64,000 nt of DNA from Hortaea werneckii (GCA_037044905.1 JBAOKB010000115.1:22059-86058), one strand, 5' to 3'. Counted from the stretch's first letter, positions 1-11,311 are shown. Notes: a model not told the origin generated them from the sequence alone. Made by a program: numbers and translations.

Positions 1-137
1 AGAAAGAAAATCCGTCTTCTTTTGTCCCTCTCGAGGATCCACAAGGATGCGCACACTAGCAAGGCCCATCACCACCCGTGGAGAATACATGTTCCCTTGC
101 CCTAACATCTGGGCGGAAATTCCACACCAGAAAACCT

Positions 138-1432
138 CTATTTCCACTTCTGCACCACAACACCACCCCTCTTGAAATCCGTCATATCCCCCAAAACCAG
201 CTTCTTATCCTCCAACTCCTTCGAAGGGAAAGTCGTCATCAGCGCCCACGGCCTCTGGTTACTCTCCGTGCTCGCCCGACTGACGAAATCGTAGACGTCT
301 CCGATAGTGTGGGTGGTATTGAAGCGGGAGGAAAGCCGGGTACCGTCACCGAGACGGATCTGAAGCTGCACCGTCGGCTGAGACTCGTCGACGTTGACTT
401 GGGCGGAAGATTGGGGTTTCTGCTGCTGCTGAGGTTGAGATGGGGCGGCGGCGGCAGCGGCGGGAGCAGGAGCCGCAGCTGAAGCGCCAGGGGTAGGCGA
501 GCCAAGACGCTGGCCGGAGCCGGAGAAAGGCTTGTATTTCTTTTTAGGTTGGACAAAGTTCTCGCCTTGGTGCGGGTCGAGGTTGAGGTCTACTTCTTGA
601 TCGGGCTGGACGTCGAGCAAGCTGAGCGGGGCGCGACCTTGGTTGATCTGGGCCATGATGTCCTGGTTCGCGGGGTCGTCGAAGCGGAAAAGTGGACCGT
701 CGTCGATGCTCACACCGTCCGCCCAGAGATGCATCGTGCGCGTCACCCTCGGCAGACGCTGTCTACCGCCCGCCCCAGGGCCTTGGGTAGGTGCTGAGGG
801 GTCCTCGACCACGCGACTCTCCTCACCCTCGCCACCAAGCGTCTGCGCTCGGCCTGTGAAAGCACTCCGCCTGGTCGGCTGCTCGGGCTCATCTTCGTCA
901 TCATCGTCACCACCAGGCCTCTCCCGGTTCTGCTGTGCCTGCCTCATAATGTTTCTGAAATGATCCGTCGCCCCGCCCGCACCACCACCACTTCTGCCTT
1001 GGTTAGGGTTCTCGACCGCCAGCCCGCTCTTCTCACCGCCCGCGTATCTGTCCCGCTCGTCTTCATCGTCGGACTCGGCGTTGGTGCGCTGAAGGTCGCC
1101 AAGCGTCATCTGCTTTGGGCGCTGGCCCGGCGGACGACGCTGACCAGTAGGGTTGCTGAGATGCTGCTCGCCGGAAGCGCTGGACGGGGCGGGCCTGGTT
1201 TGGGCTGGAGATTCATCCTCAGGCTCGTCGTCATCCGGCTCCTCTTGCTGAGCGTAGAAGAGGGAGATGGCCTGCTCGAGGTCGCCGTTGGCGGCTTGGA
1301 GAGCGCCTTGGGCCTGCGGAGAATGTGAGTTTGATTGGTCAGGAGTGCGTGCTCTTTAGGAGGTTCACATACAGTACTCTGGTTGGCGCCAGTGATGGCT
1401 GCAAACTGGCTCAATTTCTCTTGGTCGTCCAT
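138..1432 (-). CDS. SHP1: SHP1/p47-type UBX protein, Cdc48/p97 cofactor
   Basis: Adaptor of the Cdc48/p97 AAA ATPase, working in ubiquitin-dependent degradation, membrane fusion and phosphatase 1 regulation (known for the family). The model has two exons, 1373-1432 and 138-1313, with a 59-bp intron, and gives 411 residues (yeast Shp1 is about 420). An N-terminal UBA-like domain opens MDDQEKLSQFAAITGA and continues across the splice to LEQAISLFYAQQ. An acidic, Arg/Gly-rich linker follows. The SEP domain lies at about 213-285 (MHLWADGVSIDDGPLFRFDD). The UBX domain occupies about 330-411 and ends FKRGGVVVQKWK. The intron must be removed to join UBA to the rest, which fixes the start at 1432. The gene is divergent from MIM1. 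Confidence 0.93.
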
Positions 1433-1973
1433 GTTGGTGGCGTGGGATGTGGTGAATCAAAACACCGGGTTCAGAACACGGTAGACTGTTCGCGTATTAC
1501 GAGAGCCTCTGCTGTGGAAGGCCTTGTGTCTCCAATCAAATGGTTTGATTAAGAAAAGAGGTTGTTGATTGTTGGTAGTCTGGAGATGTTGTAGCTCTGC
1601 TTGTTAGCTGCCCGCTAAACACAGCCCTGAACAGCTGCATGAGATGTGCGGCTCAAGTCACCCGCGCAGACGTCACTGGAAGCCGAGCGGGCGGCGGGCG
1701 GCAGGCGGCGGACGGCATGCCGCAGCATCGGAGTTAGCCTGAACAGTCGCCGACAGCTCAAAGCAGCATTGCGACTATGTATTGATTGATCAACTAAGTA
1801 ATAAGCCCATACTGTGTTCGCGGCATTCACCAACCGCATACACTCCACCGGCAAAGGACACTGCCGATCAGGCACGCTTTCAGCTAATCAACGCTTGTGC
1901 GAAACCCACTGGGCCGCTAGACTGGGAGCAAACGGACACTCATCCCAAACCGAACCCTGGGTACTCCACCGTA
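1433..1973. promoter_or_regulatory. Divergent SHP1/MIM1 intergenic region
   Basis: 541 bp between two divergently transcribed starts, so it must hold both promoters and 5' leaders. A GC-rich stretch with repeated gcggcgg units lies near 1685-1715. I see no gene and no motif I can name. Confidence 0.6.
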
Positions 1974-2461
1974 ATGGCCTCTCACGACCCCCTCACGGAA
2001 TCGCAAACCACCTTCCCCTCCGACAGCGAGAACTACGATGCCGATCACAGCAATCCCAACTCCAGCGACGAGCCGCCTTCATCCTCCTCAAGCCCCCTGA
2101 TCGTCTACCAGCCGCCAACGTTATGGAGCATTGTCCGCGGAGCTGCGATCAATCTACTACTTCCGTTTGTGAATGGCCTGATGTTGGGATTCGGAGAGCT
2201 CTTTGCACACGAGGCGGCGTTTAGATTAGGGTGGAGCAAGACCAAGGTAAGTAGGGAAGGTTTACACCATAGAATGAGACGATGCTTCGAGGACTGGGTT
2301 ACTCTAGGAAAGAGAATGTGGCTGACCGGCCAACTTCATAGGTCTTCCCATCATATCGCAATTCGAGGCCGGTGGGTCCTGGAGTCGAGATCCGACAGGA
2401 CCCGGTGGAACGAAGACGGAGAGACGGGGAGGAGATGGATGCATATACCGCACTTGAGTGA
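1974..2461 (+). CDS. MIM1: MIM1 (TOM13), mitochondrial outer-membrane import protein
   Basis: Fungus-specific outer mitochondrial membrane protein. With Mim2 it inserts alpha-helical outer-membrane proteins and helps TOM assembly (family knowledge). Exons 1974-2246 and 2342-2461 flank a 95-bp GT-AG intron and give 130 residues (yeast 113). An acidic, Ser/Pro-rich cytosolic N-terminus leads to the hallmark block at about residues 55-91 (LWSIVRGAAINLLLPFVNG, then GFGELFAHEAAFRLGW). This holds the single membrane helix with its Gly-spaced dimer motif. Exon 2 supplies a basic tail beginning VFPSYRNSRPVGPGVE. Reading through the intron gives a false longer protein with a different C-terminus. OXA1 lies downstream on the same strand. 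Confidence 0.9.
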
Positions 2462-2967
2462 TCATGATCCCGACGGTTGGGGGGGGAATCTGGTGTATAT
2501 AGATGCAGTCGAGCGAAAATATACCAACGACGGGAGTTACAGAGGAGCTCAGCGTGGCATGGAGCGGCGTTCGGGTTGTATGTGGGAGGAGGCATGCATT
2601 TGGATCTTCTTTCGGTCGTAGGCGCATTCCGCCAATTGACAAAATCATCTTTCCTCAAGCTGCTTGCACGCACTGTTTCAGCTTATTCCATATCTATCTT
2701 AATTCAAGGGGATTCATGTATACCTAGGCAGGTAGGCAGGCATATTTGAAGAATATCAACGTTGATGAATATATCGCGACTTATTACCTACTATGTACAG
2801 TACATATGCGACACGCTCGAGACTCCGGAAGACTAGCGCGCTGCCGAGGCCTGAGCTTCGCATCCATGGATTCGCGACCTCAAAAAGTTCGGACCCCCGA
2901 ATCGCAAAGATCCCATTAATTGATCGATTGATTGATCTTCCTTGACGACATCTCCAACCCGCTCAAG
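2462..2967. other. MIM1-OXA1 intergenic region
   Basis: 506 bp holding the MIM1 3' end and the OXA1 promoter. It includes TACCTAGGCA at 2721-2730, a near copy of the TACCTAGGTA palindrome found elsewhere in the window. No gene is seen. Confidence 0.5.
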
Positions 2968-4551
2968 ATGATGCCGTCAAGAGGTCTCCAATTCAACAGC
3001 CGGTCGGCAAGGCTGTTCCAACAACAATGTCGCAGAAACCTTTCATACGCCTCGCCCTCATCACGGATACGAACGCCAGCTCCCCTTGGTAGGACGACAT
3101 CATCATCACCTCTGCAGACATGGCCCAGAGCCGCGACGGCTATCCCGTCAGTCGCCTCATTCCGCTACGCTTCCACCACAAACACACCCGCTCCTGCGGC
3201 AGATGCAGCGTCGACAACTCCTCCGCCATCCGAAACCTCCACCTCCGCCGCCTCCGACCTCGACTCGATAACCCTCGACTCCATCGACCTGAGCACCGCC
3301 AACGACATCTCCCAGATCCCCGAGAAGATCGGCTACCTTCATGAGATCGGCCTCAACTACGGCTGGGGCCCAACCAGCATGCTGGAGTGGCTACTCGAGC
3401 ACGTCCACATCTACAGCGGCATGCCATGGTGGGGCAGCATTGCCGCGACGGCCATCGCACTCCGTGTCATCACCTTCCCCTTCTACCTCCGGAGCAGCGA
3501 CAACATGGCCAGACAGACCGCTCTCCAACCCGTACTCAAACCTTTCCAGAACAAGATGACCGAGTGCCAGAAAGCAGGAGATCGGGAGGGTATGATGACG
3601 GCATTGCAACAGATGCAGCTCGTGCGTCAACGAGCTGGGCTGTCATACATGGCCGCCTTCACGCCGATGATGATGCAGGGTGTGATAGGGTACTGTGGAT
3701 TTAAGCTTCTCCGGGCCATGTCGAACCTGCCAGTGCCGGGATTCAGGGACGGTGGGTTTCTGTGGCTGTCAGACTTGACTGTCCCTGATCCATGGGGCCT
3801 TATGCCGGTGATAATGGGTGCCGCGGTCCATCTCATGGTCAGAATGGGTGGTGAAAGTGGTACTGCAACACCGGAGAGTATGCCTCCTGGCATGAAGCCG
3901 TTCATTCTTTATGCGATGCCCGGTATCTTAATGCTGGTTATTTCTTTCCAACCGGGTGCTTTAGCCGTCTGGTTCGCAGCTTCCGGTGCCATCGGTCTTA
4001 CACAGGGTATGCTCCTTCGCAACGAGAGGGTCCGGGATTTCTTTGGGCTCGCGCCAATGTATAAGCCTGCCAAAGGTGAGGAGGGAGGTGCAAGCCCAAT
4101 CAGCGCGATTTTGGATGCATACAGGGGCGAGACGAAAAAGCAAGCAGACAACGGTAGCTCGCGATCGAACACTGCTGCTGTGAACGGTGGCGCGGGGGGA
4201 AGGAACGCGGCATACATGCAACCCAAATGGCAGGCTCCTAACATCAACACCCGTGCTTCCTCATCGGCCTCCAGTGGTCGCGGCCGCGTCATCGATGTCC
4301 AACCCAGGAATCCATCCAGAGGAGCTGGCTCATCACAGGCGCAAAATGGAGACGAGATGGTCTCCTCCCAACCTGCCAAGTCCGAAGGCGGCGTATTCGA
4401 TAAGGCGAAGAATGCATGGAATGAGAAATATCAAGATTGGCGGAACATCGCTCAGAGACGAGTGGAAGAGAAGCGCGAGCAGCAAGCCAAAGCGGCGAAG
4501 AAGCGGGCGGCAGATGACTATGAGAAACGGGCGAAGGCCAGAGGTCGGTAA
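2968..4551 (+). CDS. OXA1: Mitochondrial inner-membrane insertase OXA1
   Basis: YidC/Oxa1/Alb3 insertase that moves mitochondrially encoded and conservatively sorted proteins into the inner membrane. It is a single-exon gene of 527 residues from the ATG at 2968; the frame is open back to 2932 but has no earlier ATG. The N-terminus is a basic, Ser-rich presequence (SRSARLFQQQCRRNLSYAS). The insertase domain spans about residues 145-360, with membrane segments such as MPWWGSIAATAIALRVITF, the matrix loop PVLKPFQNKMTECQKAGDRE, and GMKPFILYAMPGILMLVISF. The long C-terminal tail is hydrophilic and Lys/Arg-rich with coiled-coil character, as expected for the ribosome-binding tail of Oxa1. Length and order are normal for filamentous fungi. 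Confidence 0.95.
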   Translation: MMPSRGLQFNSRSARLFQQQCRRNLSYASPSSRIRTPAPLGRTTSSSPLQTWPRAATAIPSVASFRYASTTNTPAPAADAASTTPPPSETSTSAASDLDSITLDSIDLSTANDISQIPEKIGYLHEIGLNYGWGPTSMLEWLLEHVHIYSGMPWWGSIAATAIALRVITFPFYLRSSDNMARQTALQPVLKPFQNKMTECQKAGDREGMMTALQQMQLVRQRAGLSYMAAFTPMMMQGVIGYCGFKLLRAMSNLPVPGFRDGGFLWLSDLTVPDPWGLMPVIMGAAVHLMVRMGGESGTATPESMPPGMKPFILYAMPGILMLVISFQPGALAVWFAASGAIGLTQGMLLRNERVRDFFGLAPMYKPAKGEEGGASPISAILDAYRGETKKQADNGSSRSNTAAVNGGAGGRNAAYMQPKWQAPNINTRASSSASSGRGRVIDVQPRNPSRGAGSSQAQNGDEMVSSQPAKSEGGVFDKAKNAWNEKYQDWRNIAQRRVEEKREQQAKAAKKRAADDYEKRAKARGR

Positions 4552-5100
4552 AATCTCCAGTGAACTCCTAATTCCTCAGCCTCGTCGCGTCGTTCAATCA
4601 GATTTTGGAAAAGTAGTTGGCAAATGCGCATGGCTTGGGAGAGTCAAAGAAAACCGAAATGTACAGTACGGGAGATATTTTCACTTCAATTTGCTGTATA
4701 GTTGACAGAGTAGATACACATTAGGTGCGTTGCTGCGCATACCGTCAAATGTAGGAACTAGCAAAGCTCGCACCGTAGCTAAAAGGCAGTTGCTACAGAT
4801 TACACAAATACTACTGCGATTTCTTCGAGGCTACAAAGTGAGTAGAGGTGACTGTTATGACGTTGATCTTGCAGTTCCTACTCCGCACTGCCTCCCTAGC
4901 CGCCAGTCCATGCACAACTTCACTCCACTTAAGCAACGCCGCGCTTCCTGTTCAAGCATAGCAGGTACAGCCTTTATCTCTGTCAGCCTGGTCGATCGTG
5001 CTATAAGAATGGCAGAGAAGCATCTTCACTCATTATTTGCCAGGTTCGACCTGTCTATTCTTGTACGCCCTCTTGCCTCCTTTACGCTGTGCATCCAGAA
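4552..5100. other. Intergenic region after OXA1
   Basis: 549 bp between OXA1 and the broken S28 peptidase. No convincing coding sequence, repeat or RNA gene is seen. Confidence 0.5.
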
Positions 5101-6950
5101 ATGAGATCAGAAACGATGTATATCCTGGGCATGGCACTCCAAGCGGGTGCCGTAGCTCAACCCTCGCTATGGTCACGGCAAAGTAACAACGGGACGTCGA
5201 GAGGTGAAATCCAGTATCCCGCTTACACCATCGACATGCCCGTACGCGACCTTTAAACCCTCATAAGACTCCGGATCTGTTCCGTTGACAACACCTGCAA
5301 AGATCGATCATTTCCCAAGCAGCCCTCGCTGTGCACCATATGTGAATGCCACATTCAGCCGACGCTATTTCTACGAGGACTCGTATTACAAGCCCGTAGG
5401 ACCGGTGTTCCTGTACATTGGCGGCGAGACAAGTGGCGAGTATCGATTTTCGAACTTGCAGACGGGAAGTAAGGGTTCGCAACATCCTATTGAGTTCAAG
5501 CGTCTTGACTGCGGGAAAACGACTAAGCTGAAAGTTTCACAGTTATACAGATCCTAATGGAGGCCAGTAATGGGCTCGGAATCATTCTCGAGAAACCACT
5601 ATTACGGAGAGAGCTATCCATTTGCGTCGAGCACGACGGACGAGCTGAGGTTCTTGACTACGGAGCAAATTCAGTAACCTGGGAGCCTGACAATCCGTTC
5701 TCCAATACATCCTGCTGACCTTTTTACAGCCATAGCCGACAACGCCTATTTTGCTCAACATGCCGAATCCCCGACCGTCAGCGCCTCGCTCAATGCACCA
5801 CATACCCCATGGATACTCTACGGCGGAAGTCTGGCAGGCGCTCAAACGGCCTTTTCGCTTAAGACTTACGGAGGGGATGATGGGATCCTTTAGGGCGGTA
5901 TCGCCAGTAGTGGTACCACGAAAGCTCAGCTAGCATATGTTGAATGGTAAGCATTCGCGATAGCTGACTGTCTGGCTACTGGTTGGCGAAAGTGAAATTC
6001 CGCAGGTACGACCCGATACAGAAGTACGGACTGCAAGACTGTGTAGGGAGTCTTAACGCCATCATCGACAAGATCGAATTTGTGAGATCCACGGGCAATG
6101 CCATAGCAATCCGGGAGATGAAAGCGATATTCGGACTGGAAGCCTAGGTTAGAGAACGACGCGGATCTTGCAATGACGATTGCTTTCCCCCTCGGAGCAT
6201 CAATGTTGTACCCAACCAACACCCGGCAAGAACTGAACTGGAACCCGGCATACAATTCAGAAGACTTTTGGTATTTCTGCTCCAACGTCACCAACCTCGA
6301 CGCCCCCGGGACAATCACCCAGATCGACTACTCATCAGCGCAGTATACGAACGGAGAGCCCTGGACGAATCAAGGCAACTACGCCAGCTACATCAAGCAA
6401 CACACATTATCCCGCTCTGCGAGGAGGCAGCCATAAACAGCACCGCCTGTTTCGGCACGCAGAACGAAAGCTACTGGGCCGAGCCAAGCAACTCCGGCTC
6501 CCGATCTTATACAGCACCTGCACCGAATCCGGGATCGACCAAGTCGCGCGCCCCTAGGCGCCATCACTAATCCCACGCGCGTTGCAAGTCACGTATTTAC
6601 AGCAATGGTGCACCTGGGCGTTCGATCCCAGCGACGCCGGAACTATGGCGGTACAACAAGTACGGCGGGTACGAAGTGGTAGCGGAGCGGCTAGCGAAGA
6701 TCGACGGGGAGCAAGATGTGTAGTTAGACCTGTGTTATCGTTCGTCTGATGCGCTGGAGCGGGCGACGACGAGTGCGGAAGAGGCGGAGAAGGATCCGCA
6801 GTTGCTGATTAGGGGGCGGGACATCATTGGGATAGTTGTGGGATTCTGGATGTGGCGGGTGAGCCGCAGTTTAGTCGTGAAGCGCACAGATGGGAGATTC
6901 AGGATCGTGAGGAGGTGGTTGAGCGAATGAGAGTTTTGAAATCCAGCTTT
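5101..6950 (+). pseudogene. Decayed S28-family serine peptidase (secreted)
   Basis: Remains of a secreted S28 (lysosomal Pro-X carboxypeptidase/DPP II type) peptidase. The signal-peptide start is at 5101. A clean intron joins IDMP to IDHFP, and another joins FSNLQTG to IIQILMEASNGLGII. The triad survives as relics: Ser in GGSLAGAQTAF (codon 5828-5830), Asp in IDGEQDV (about 6707-6720) and His in AGHHWDS (about 6829-6846). Lesions include an extra A in AAA at 5593-5595 (ENHYYGESYPF is recovered only after a shift), TAG at 5891-5893 where the family has Trp, a shift near 6150, a shift near 6405, TAG at 6555-6557, a shift near 6645, and TAG at 6721-6723 again in place of the Trp after DGEQDV. 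The number and spread of breaks argue against sequencing error. The 3' limit is approximate. Confidence 0.85.
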
Positions 6951-7095
6951 CAACGTGGTGAGATATCCGCCATCCGGGACTAACGGCTTGACAGGGAACG
7001 AAAAGAGGCAGAGCGAGAAGTCGAAATGATAGTTTCAATTCCTGTAGACAGAGAAGAGGACGTTGTGACAACCAAAGCCAGGTCGAAATCCCACC

Positions 7096-8456
7096 TCAAT
7101 GCAAGAATCTCCCAGCAAGCCCCTTCATCTTACTCCTAAACCCCTCATGCTGCTGGTGTTCCTCGCGATATCCGCCTTCAGGCGGCGGCGGAGGCGGGCG
7201 GTCATACTTCTGCTGCTGTTGTGAGGGCTGGCGATGGGGTGGGATAGGCGGAATGGAAGGGTTACGGTCTGAAGCGTGGTTACCGCCGACGGCGACCGTG
7301 AAGAGAACCGGGTCACCGCCGTTGACTTTGCCGCTCTGGTCATCGCCGCCGTCAGGTTGCACGTCGTCGTAGGCGAAGGCGTAGCCCTTCTTGTCGATGT
7401 TCACTTCGTGTACTAGGCGGGCATAGTGGTTTGTAGGGTCGCAGCAGTAGAAAGTGCGTGGATCTGAAGGGTGGTTCTCCGTAGCTAGGAGACAGGATCG
7501 ATGGAAAGCCGCGGCCAATCGGGGGATGATGGCGTTTCTTGTTGGGTTGGGACCAGTCGTGAATGGTCCGGAGTTGCAGCCTAGCACGTCTGCGCTGTTG
7601 GGTTTACTGAAGGCTTCGCCTCCGATGACCAATTCGCCTTTGTGATTGATCTTCCCTTCGAGAGTCCCAGGTCCGGCTTGGGTGTCTATCTTCATGCAAG
7701 ACCCCGAGCTATACTTCTTCCACACTTCCTCGACATGCGGTTCGTAGTAGCCGTCAAAACTTGCGCCGACAGCGCCTCCATGCGTCGCATTCAGTATGCG
7801 CAGGTTCCTTCCATCCCGGTTGACAATTAGTTTGTCCCAGGGACGTCCGTCCTTTTTGGCTTGCTGTCGAAGCCCGTCAGCAAGCTGGTCGAGACCGTCA
7901 GGTGCCATGCCGGAGACATGTTGGCTCTCGCCACTGTTCTCCTGTAAAGTAATGGCGATGGGAATCTGCGGCACAAAGTCGACATAGCTGATATTGGCAT
8001 ACAGCTGGGCGTCGTTAAGGGTAAACTCGCAGAAGCCAAAATTGACATTCGCATTCGGATCACTCGGGTTCAAGACTGAGGGCTCCACCAGGGCTGGTCC
8101 GGGATTGAGCAGGAAGGTAAGTTTGCCTTCGACTATCCATATTCTTCCGCCGGCTATCTGAGGGATGCTGTGATCGGTAAAGTGTTAGCTTGACCATAGA
8201 GTTCAGGTGTGTAGTGCGACGGGATAGTGACTTACGTGACAGAGATGGTGTTGCCGGGAGAGCCTAGGGGAATTGCACAGTCTTCAGTGAGAGGCGAGCC
8301 TATCGAAGGCGGGTTCTGTGGAAAGTATAGGCCATGGCCGTCAGCTTTGACGAGGCATCGTTGCCCGCCGTGCTGGATGGCTATGCCGGTAATATAGGCG
8401 TGGATATTGCTCGAGTCGCTATCATTTTTGAGGGCGATCTCTAGAGAGTTGGGCAT
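7096..8456 (-). CDS. GH64-type beta-1,3-glucanase (thaumatin-like fold)
   Basis: Probable glycoside hydrolase family 64 protein, a beta-1,3-glucan-degrading enzyme with a thaumatin-like fold. Exons 8236-8456 and 7096-8167 flank a 68-bp intron and give 430 residues. Recognisable family stretches are ANVNFGFCEFTLNDAQLYAN, ISYVDFVPQIPIAITLQ, GCNSGPFTTGPNPTRNAIIP and LAAAFHRSCLLATE. There is no obvious signal peptide: the start MPNSLEIALKNDS goes straight into the fold, so the protein may be cytosolic or leave by a non-classical route. The last 60 or so residues are a Pro/Gln/His-rich tail outside the catalytic domain. It lies tail-to-tail with the S28 pseudogene, about 145 bp away. The specific linkage cut is inferred from the family only. 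Confidence 0.82.
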
Positions 8457-10399
8457 GATCGAAATGTTCCACCAGATTTAAATAGAGACCCTTTGCGACG
8501 GCGGCTGTTGATGTCGAAGTGATGCATCTTGGTGATGCTGTGCTGCGCCGTTCGTATTTCATGTGAAGAATGACGTTTTTTGCCTACGTGCCGGGCCACC
8601 TTACTAGGTACGCTTCGGCCAAGTTTGGCTTTGCCAGGGCAGGCCAGGCTGTTGGTAGTGGAGCGGCCGCATCATCTCTCCAGCATGCACCTACCAGAAT
8701 GAGTTCCAAGCAATTAGCAGCCAATTCTGTAGATAAGCAAGGGAGATACAGGCAACGTGGACTTCTTGCTTAGAGCAGACAGGATTTCCAAACAGATCTT
8801 GCATATGAAGTCAGGTAATTCGTATCTGTTGTATGGCATTGATTTGATTGAAGATCCCCGCACGTTACCATGAATGCTCCTGCTGTAATTACGCGCCTGC
8901 TAACGACTCTGGTCAAATCTTGAATGCTTCCACAATCAAACTTGGCAAGTAATTTTCCCAAGGACATGGTCTGCATAATCTGAACATTTGATGGTGCATA
9001 ATCAAAATTCGCACCTTCACGGCATTTCGTATGATGACACACCTAGGATATACAGTACCTGGAGACCTAGGCACTGTGCAGTTGTCCGATGCCTCCACAG
9101 ACTAAAGAGAAAACGAGAAGAATAGCGTTCGAAAACTCTAGCTACTATAGGCACCTACTAATGTAGGCATCCAGGTCGGTAGTGTACCTGCGAGCATTCG
9201 TTCCATGCCACATCTGGGGGAGCGCTGTGGCCGAGGAGAAATGTGTGCTCTGGTCTCTGCATATCGCCTTGCTAGGAAGTATGGCCTCTTAGTACCTGGA
9301 TAGCCATGAAGGGACAGAATTCTGCCGGTTGTCTGCCCACATCGAAGATAACAACTGACAATCTTGGGTTTCTTGACTATGAAGCCATCTAGATGTCATA
9401 CGGTGGCTGACTTCTCGGTATCGTGCATTGTCTATGATGTATCTTCTCCATCATAGCACGAGCTGGGCACACGGATGTTGGCGGTAGCAGTTCAATAATA
9501 ATAGCGTCCATACCTAGGTAGCAATCATGAAAGCGAAGCGGGAATTGAAGAAGAGGAAATCCCGAAAATGGGCTTATCGGTCAGTTCGGCACGGGGAAGG
9601 TGGAAGGGGCTGCACATACGTTTTCGGTACCGGCGGAAGCCATCGCTGTGCCGTTTCTTTCCGTTCCATTTCTTTGTTCCCGCGCCATTATTCGATCGCC
9701 ACAGTGAAGGGAAGGGCAGTATCATTCAATCAGTATATAGTATGCATGTGCCTTGTGCCTTGTGATACAGTCCAGTGCAGATTCACCAGTGCAACCAGTG
9801 AGTGAAGAGTCCAGATGCTGCAAGCTGACTGAACGAGCCCACCCTAACGGTTCTCTCACCTTCTTCGGCTTCTCTAGAACTTCTTAGCGCGGGAAATAAG
9901 GCAGATCGGGCACAAGCAGGGCGCAAGCAGGGCAGCTGCACCAGCGCTTTTCCCCACGCGAACCCGGTGGAAAGCTGGGTCTGGGCTCCGCTTAAATTAA
10001 GAACCTGCACTTGCTTTGCCTATACTTATTGCCACACCCGACCACACACGCGACTTCCTTCACTCGGCCACATCCTTTCCTCATTCACCGTCCACACCAT
10101 TCTGTCTACCTACTGAGCGTCCTTGCAAACACACTCACCTTCGACACACCATCACCAAAGACCAAAAACAACCTTTGCCCTTGATCGGCCCCTCAAAAGT
10201 CACAAGGTCACCCTTTGCGACCGGCTAAAAGCAAGCAACCAAGCAACCAAGCACAAAGTACCAAGTACCTCGTGAACATTACAAAGCCGCTTGACCGCCA
10301 CCAACCTCTCATCAGTTGTCTGCTTCCACACTGTTCAGCAAGCGTAATCAACCGTCAACACACCGACACACTCTCCAATACACTTAATCAACCATCAAC
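8457..10399. other. Gene-poor 1.9-kb region
   Basis: It separates the GH64 gene from the next + strand gene. Only short open frames without family resemblance are seen. CCTAGG-centred palindromes occur at 9041-9047, about 9064-9071 and 9511-9520 (TACCTAGGTA). From about 10020 the DNA becomes strongly C/A- and C/T-rich, as in leaders of well-expressed fungal genes; this probably belongs to the gene starting at 10400. Confidence 0.5.
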
Positions 10400-10792
10400 A
10401 TGTTCCCAGTCGAGACCCTCATCCCCGCATACTGCGAGGAGCGCGCGGCCGAGAACGACGCCAAGCATCTTGCGCGTCAGCAACAGCAGGAGGCGGCGAA
10501 GAAACAACAACAGGAAATCGCGCCCGCGACCAAGTCCGCTTCCACCCAGCGTCCGCCGCTGTCGCACACCAATTCCAGCGGCTTCCTAGGCAACATCTTC
10601 TCCGGCATCATGAAGTCCGCCTCGGCTACTCCATCTACTGCAGCCTCGCAGTCGCCGACTCCCTCCAAGGAAGCCAGCAAGAATGCCGCCGGCGTTAGTG
10701 CCACCGGTGTCACCGCTGAGTTGGAGAAGCTCAAGTCGGAGCAGCAACGGGATGTCGACTACCTCGGCAAATACATCGTGCCTTTTCCGTAA
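10400..10792 (+). CDS. Hypothetical Gln/Lys- and Ser-rich 130-residue protein
   Basis: I do not recognise this family. The 130-residue frame starts MFPVETLIPAYCEERAAEND, followed by a helical Gln/Lys-rich segment at about 25-45 (QQQQEAAKKQQQE). A hydrophobic Gly-containing patch (GFLGNIFSGIMKSA) lies near residues 62-75, then a Ser/Ala/Thr/Pro-rich stretch and a short C-terminal helix (AELEKLKSEQQRDVDYLGKY). It has no signal peptide and no clear membrane helix. The preceding 300+ bases are a pyrimidine/CA-rich leader, and codon choice favours C/G in third position, which supports a real and perhaps well-expressed gene. The last codons after KYIVPFP could hide an intron. Function unknown. Confidence 0.6.
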   Translation: MFPVETLIPAYCEERAAENDAKHLARQQQQEAAKKQQQEIAPATKSASTQRPPLSHTNSSGFLGNIFSGIMKSASATPSTAASQSPTPSKEASKNAAGVSATGVTAELEKLKSEQQRDVDYLGKYIVPFP

Positions 10793-11311
10793 GCGCCAGT
10801 GCTCACATCAATGCAAGTGTGCGTTCCAGCATGCGACATGGCCTTCTGGTCTGCCGGTTGATCTACATCAGCATTGGGCAGCTCTTTACGATTACGACGA
10901 CATGAGAAAACAGATAGTGTATAATATCTGAGGGTCTACATCACGGCGTCAATGGGGTTGGTAAAAGTGGTCACGAGAACGATACCCCGAGCTGCGAGAG
11001 CTCTTTGTGCATTCAATAGGGTTATGGGGAACATTTCATCGACCTGCGATGGCTTCGGAAGGTGGGAAACGGGTTAGCAAGCAAGGCGTTATTCTGTACC
11101 AAGCAAGGGATTTTCAAATACCATCATTCCACATTCCGCGTGCGGTAAGTCTTTCATTGTCTTCGCCGTTCTTTGTCAATAGCAACGAGATGTCGTCAAA
11201 CTTCTGCGCTCGATCGCTTGTCTTGCCATGTATCTATGGTACGAGACCACGGACACTACCAGCGATAAGACGAGCATACAACACACCATCTTTCACCCTG
11301 TAGACCGTACC
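10793..11311. other. Intergenic region before the AIF-like gene
   Basis: 519 bp. The frame of the next gene is open back to 11228, but the sequence before 11312 (YLWYETTDTTSDKTS) looks like leader rather than protein. No other feature is seen. Confidence 0.45.

Noticed and set aside
2932..2967. Longer start for OXA1
   Set aside because: The extension begins with TTG, not ATG, and reads unlike a presequence; the ATG at 2968 gives a normal mitochondrial signal.
6610..6640. B-box-like GTTCGATCC suggesting a tRNA
   Set aside because: No matching A-box or cloverleaf could be folded around it, and it lies in the S28 coding relic.
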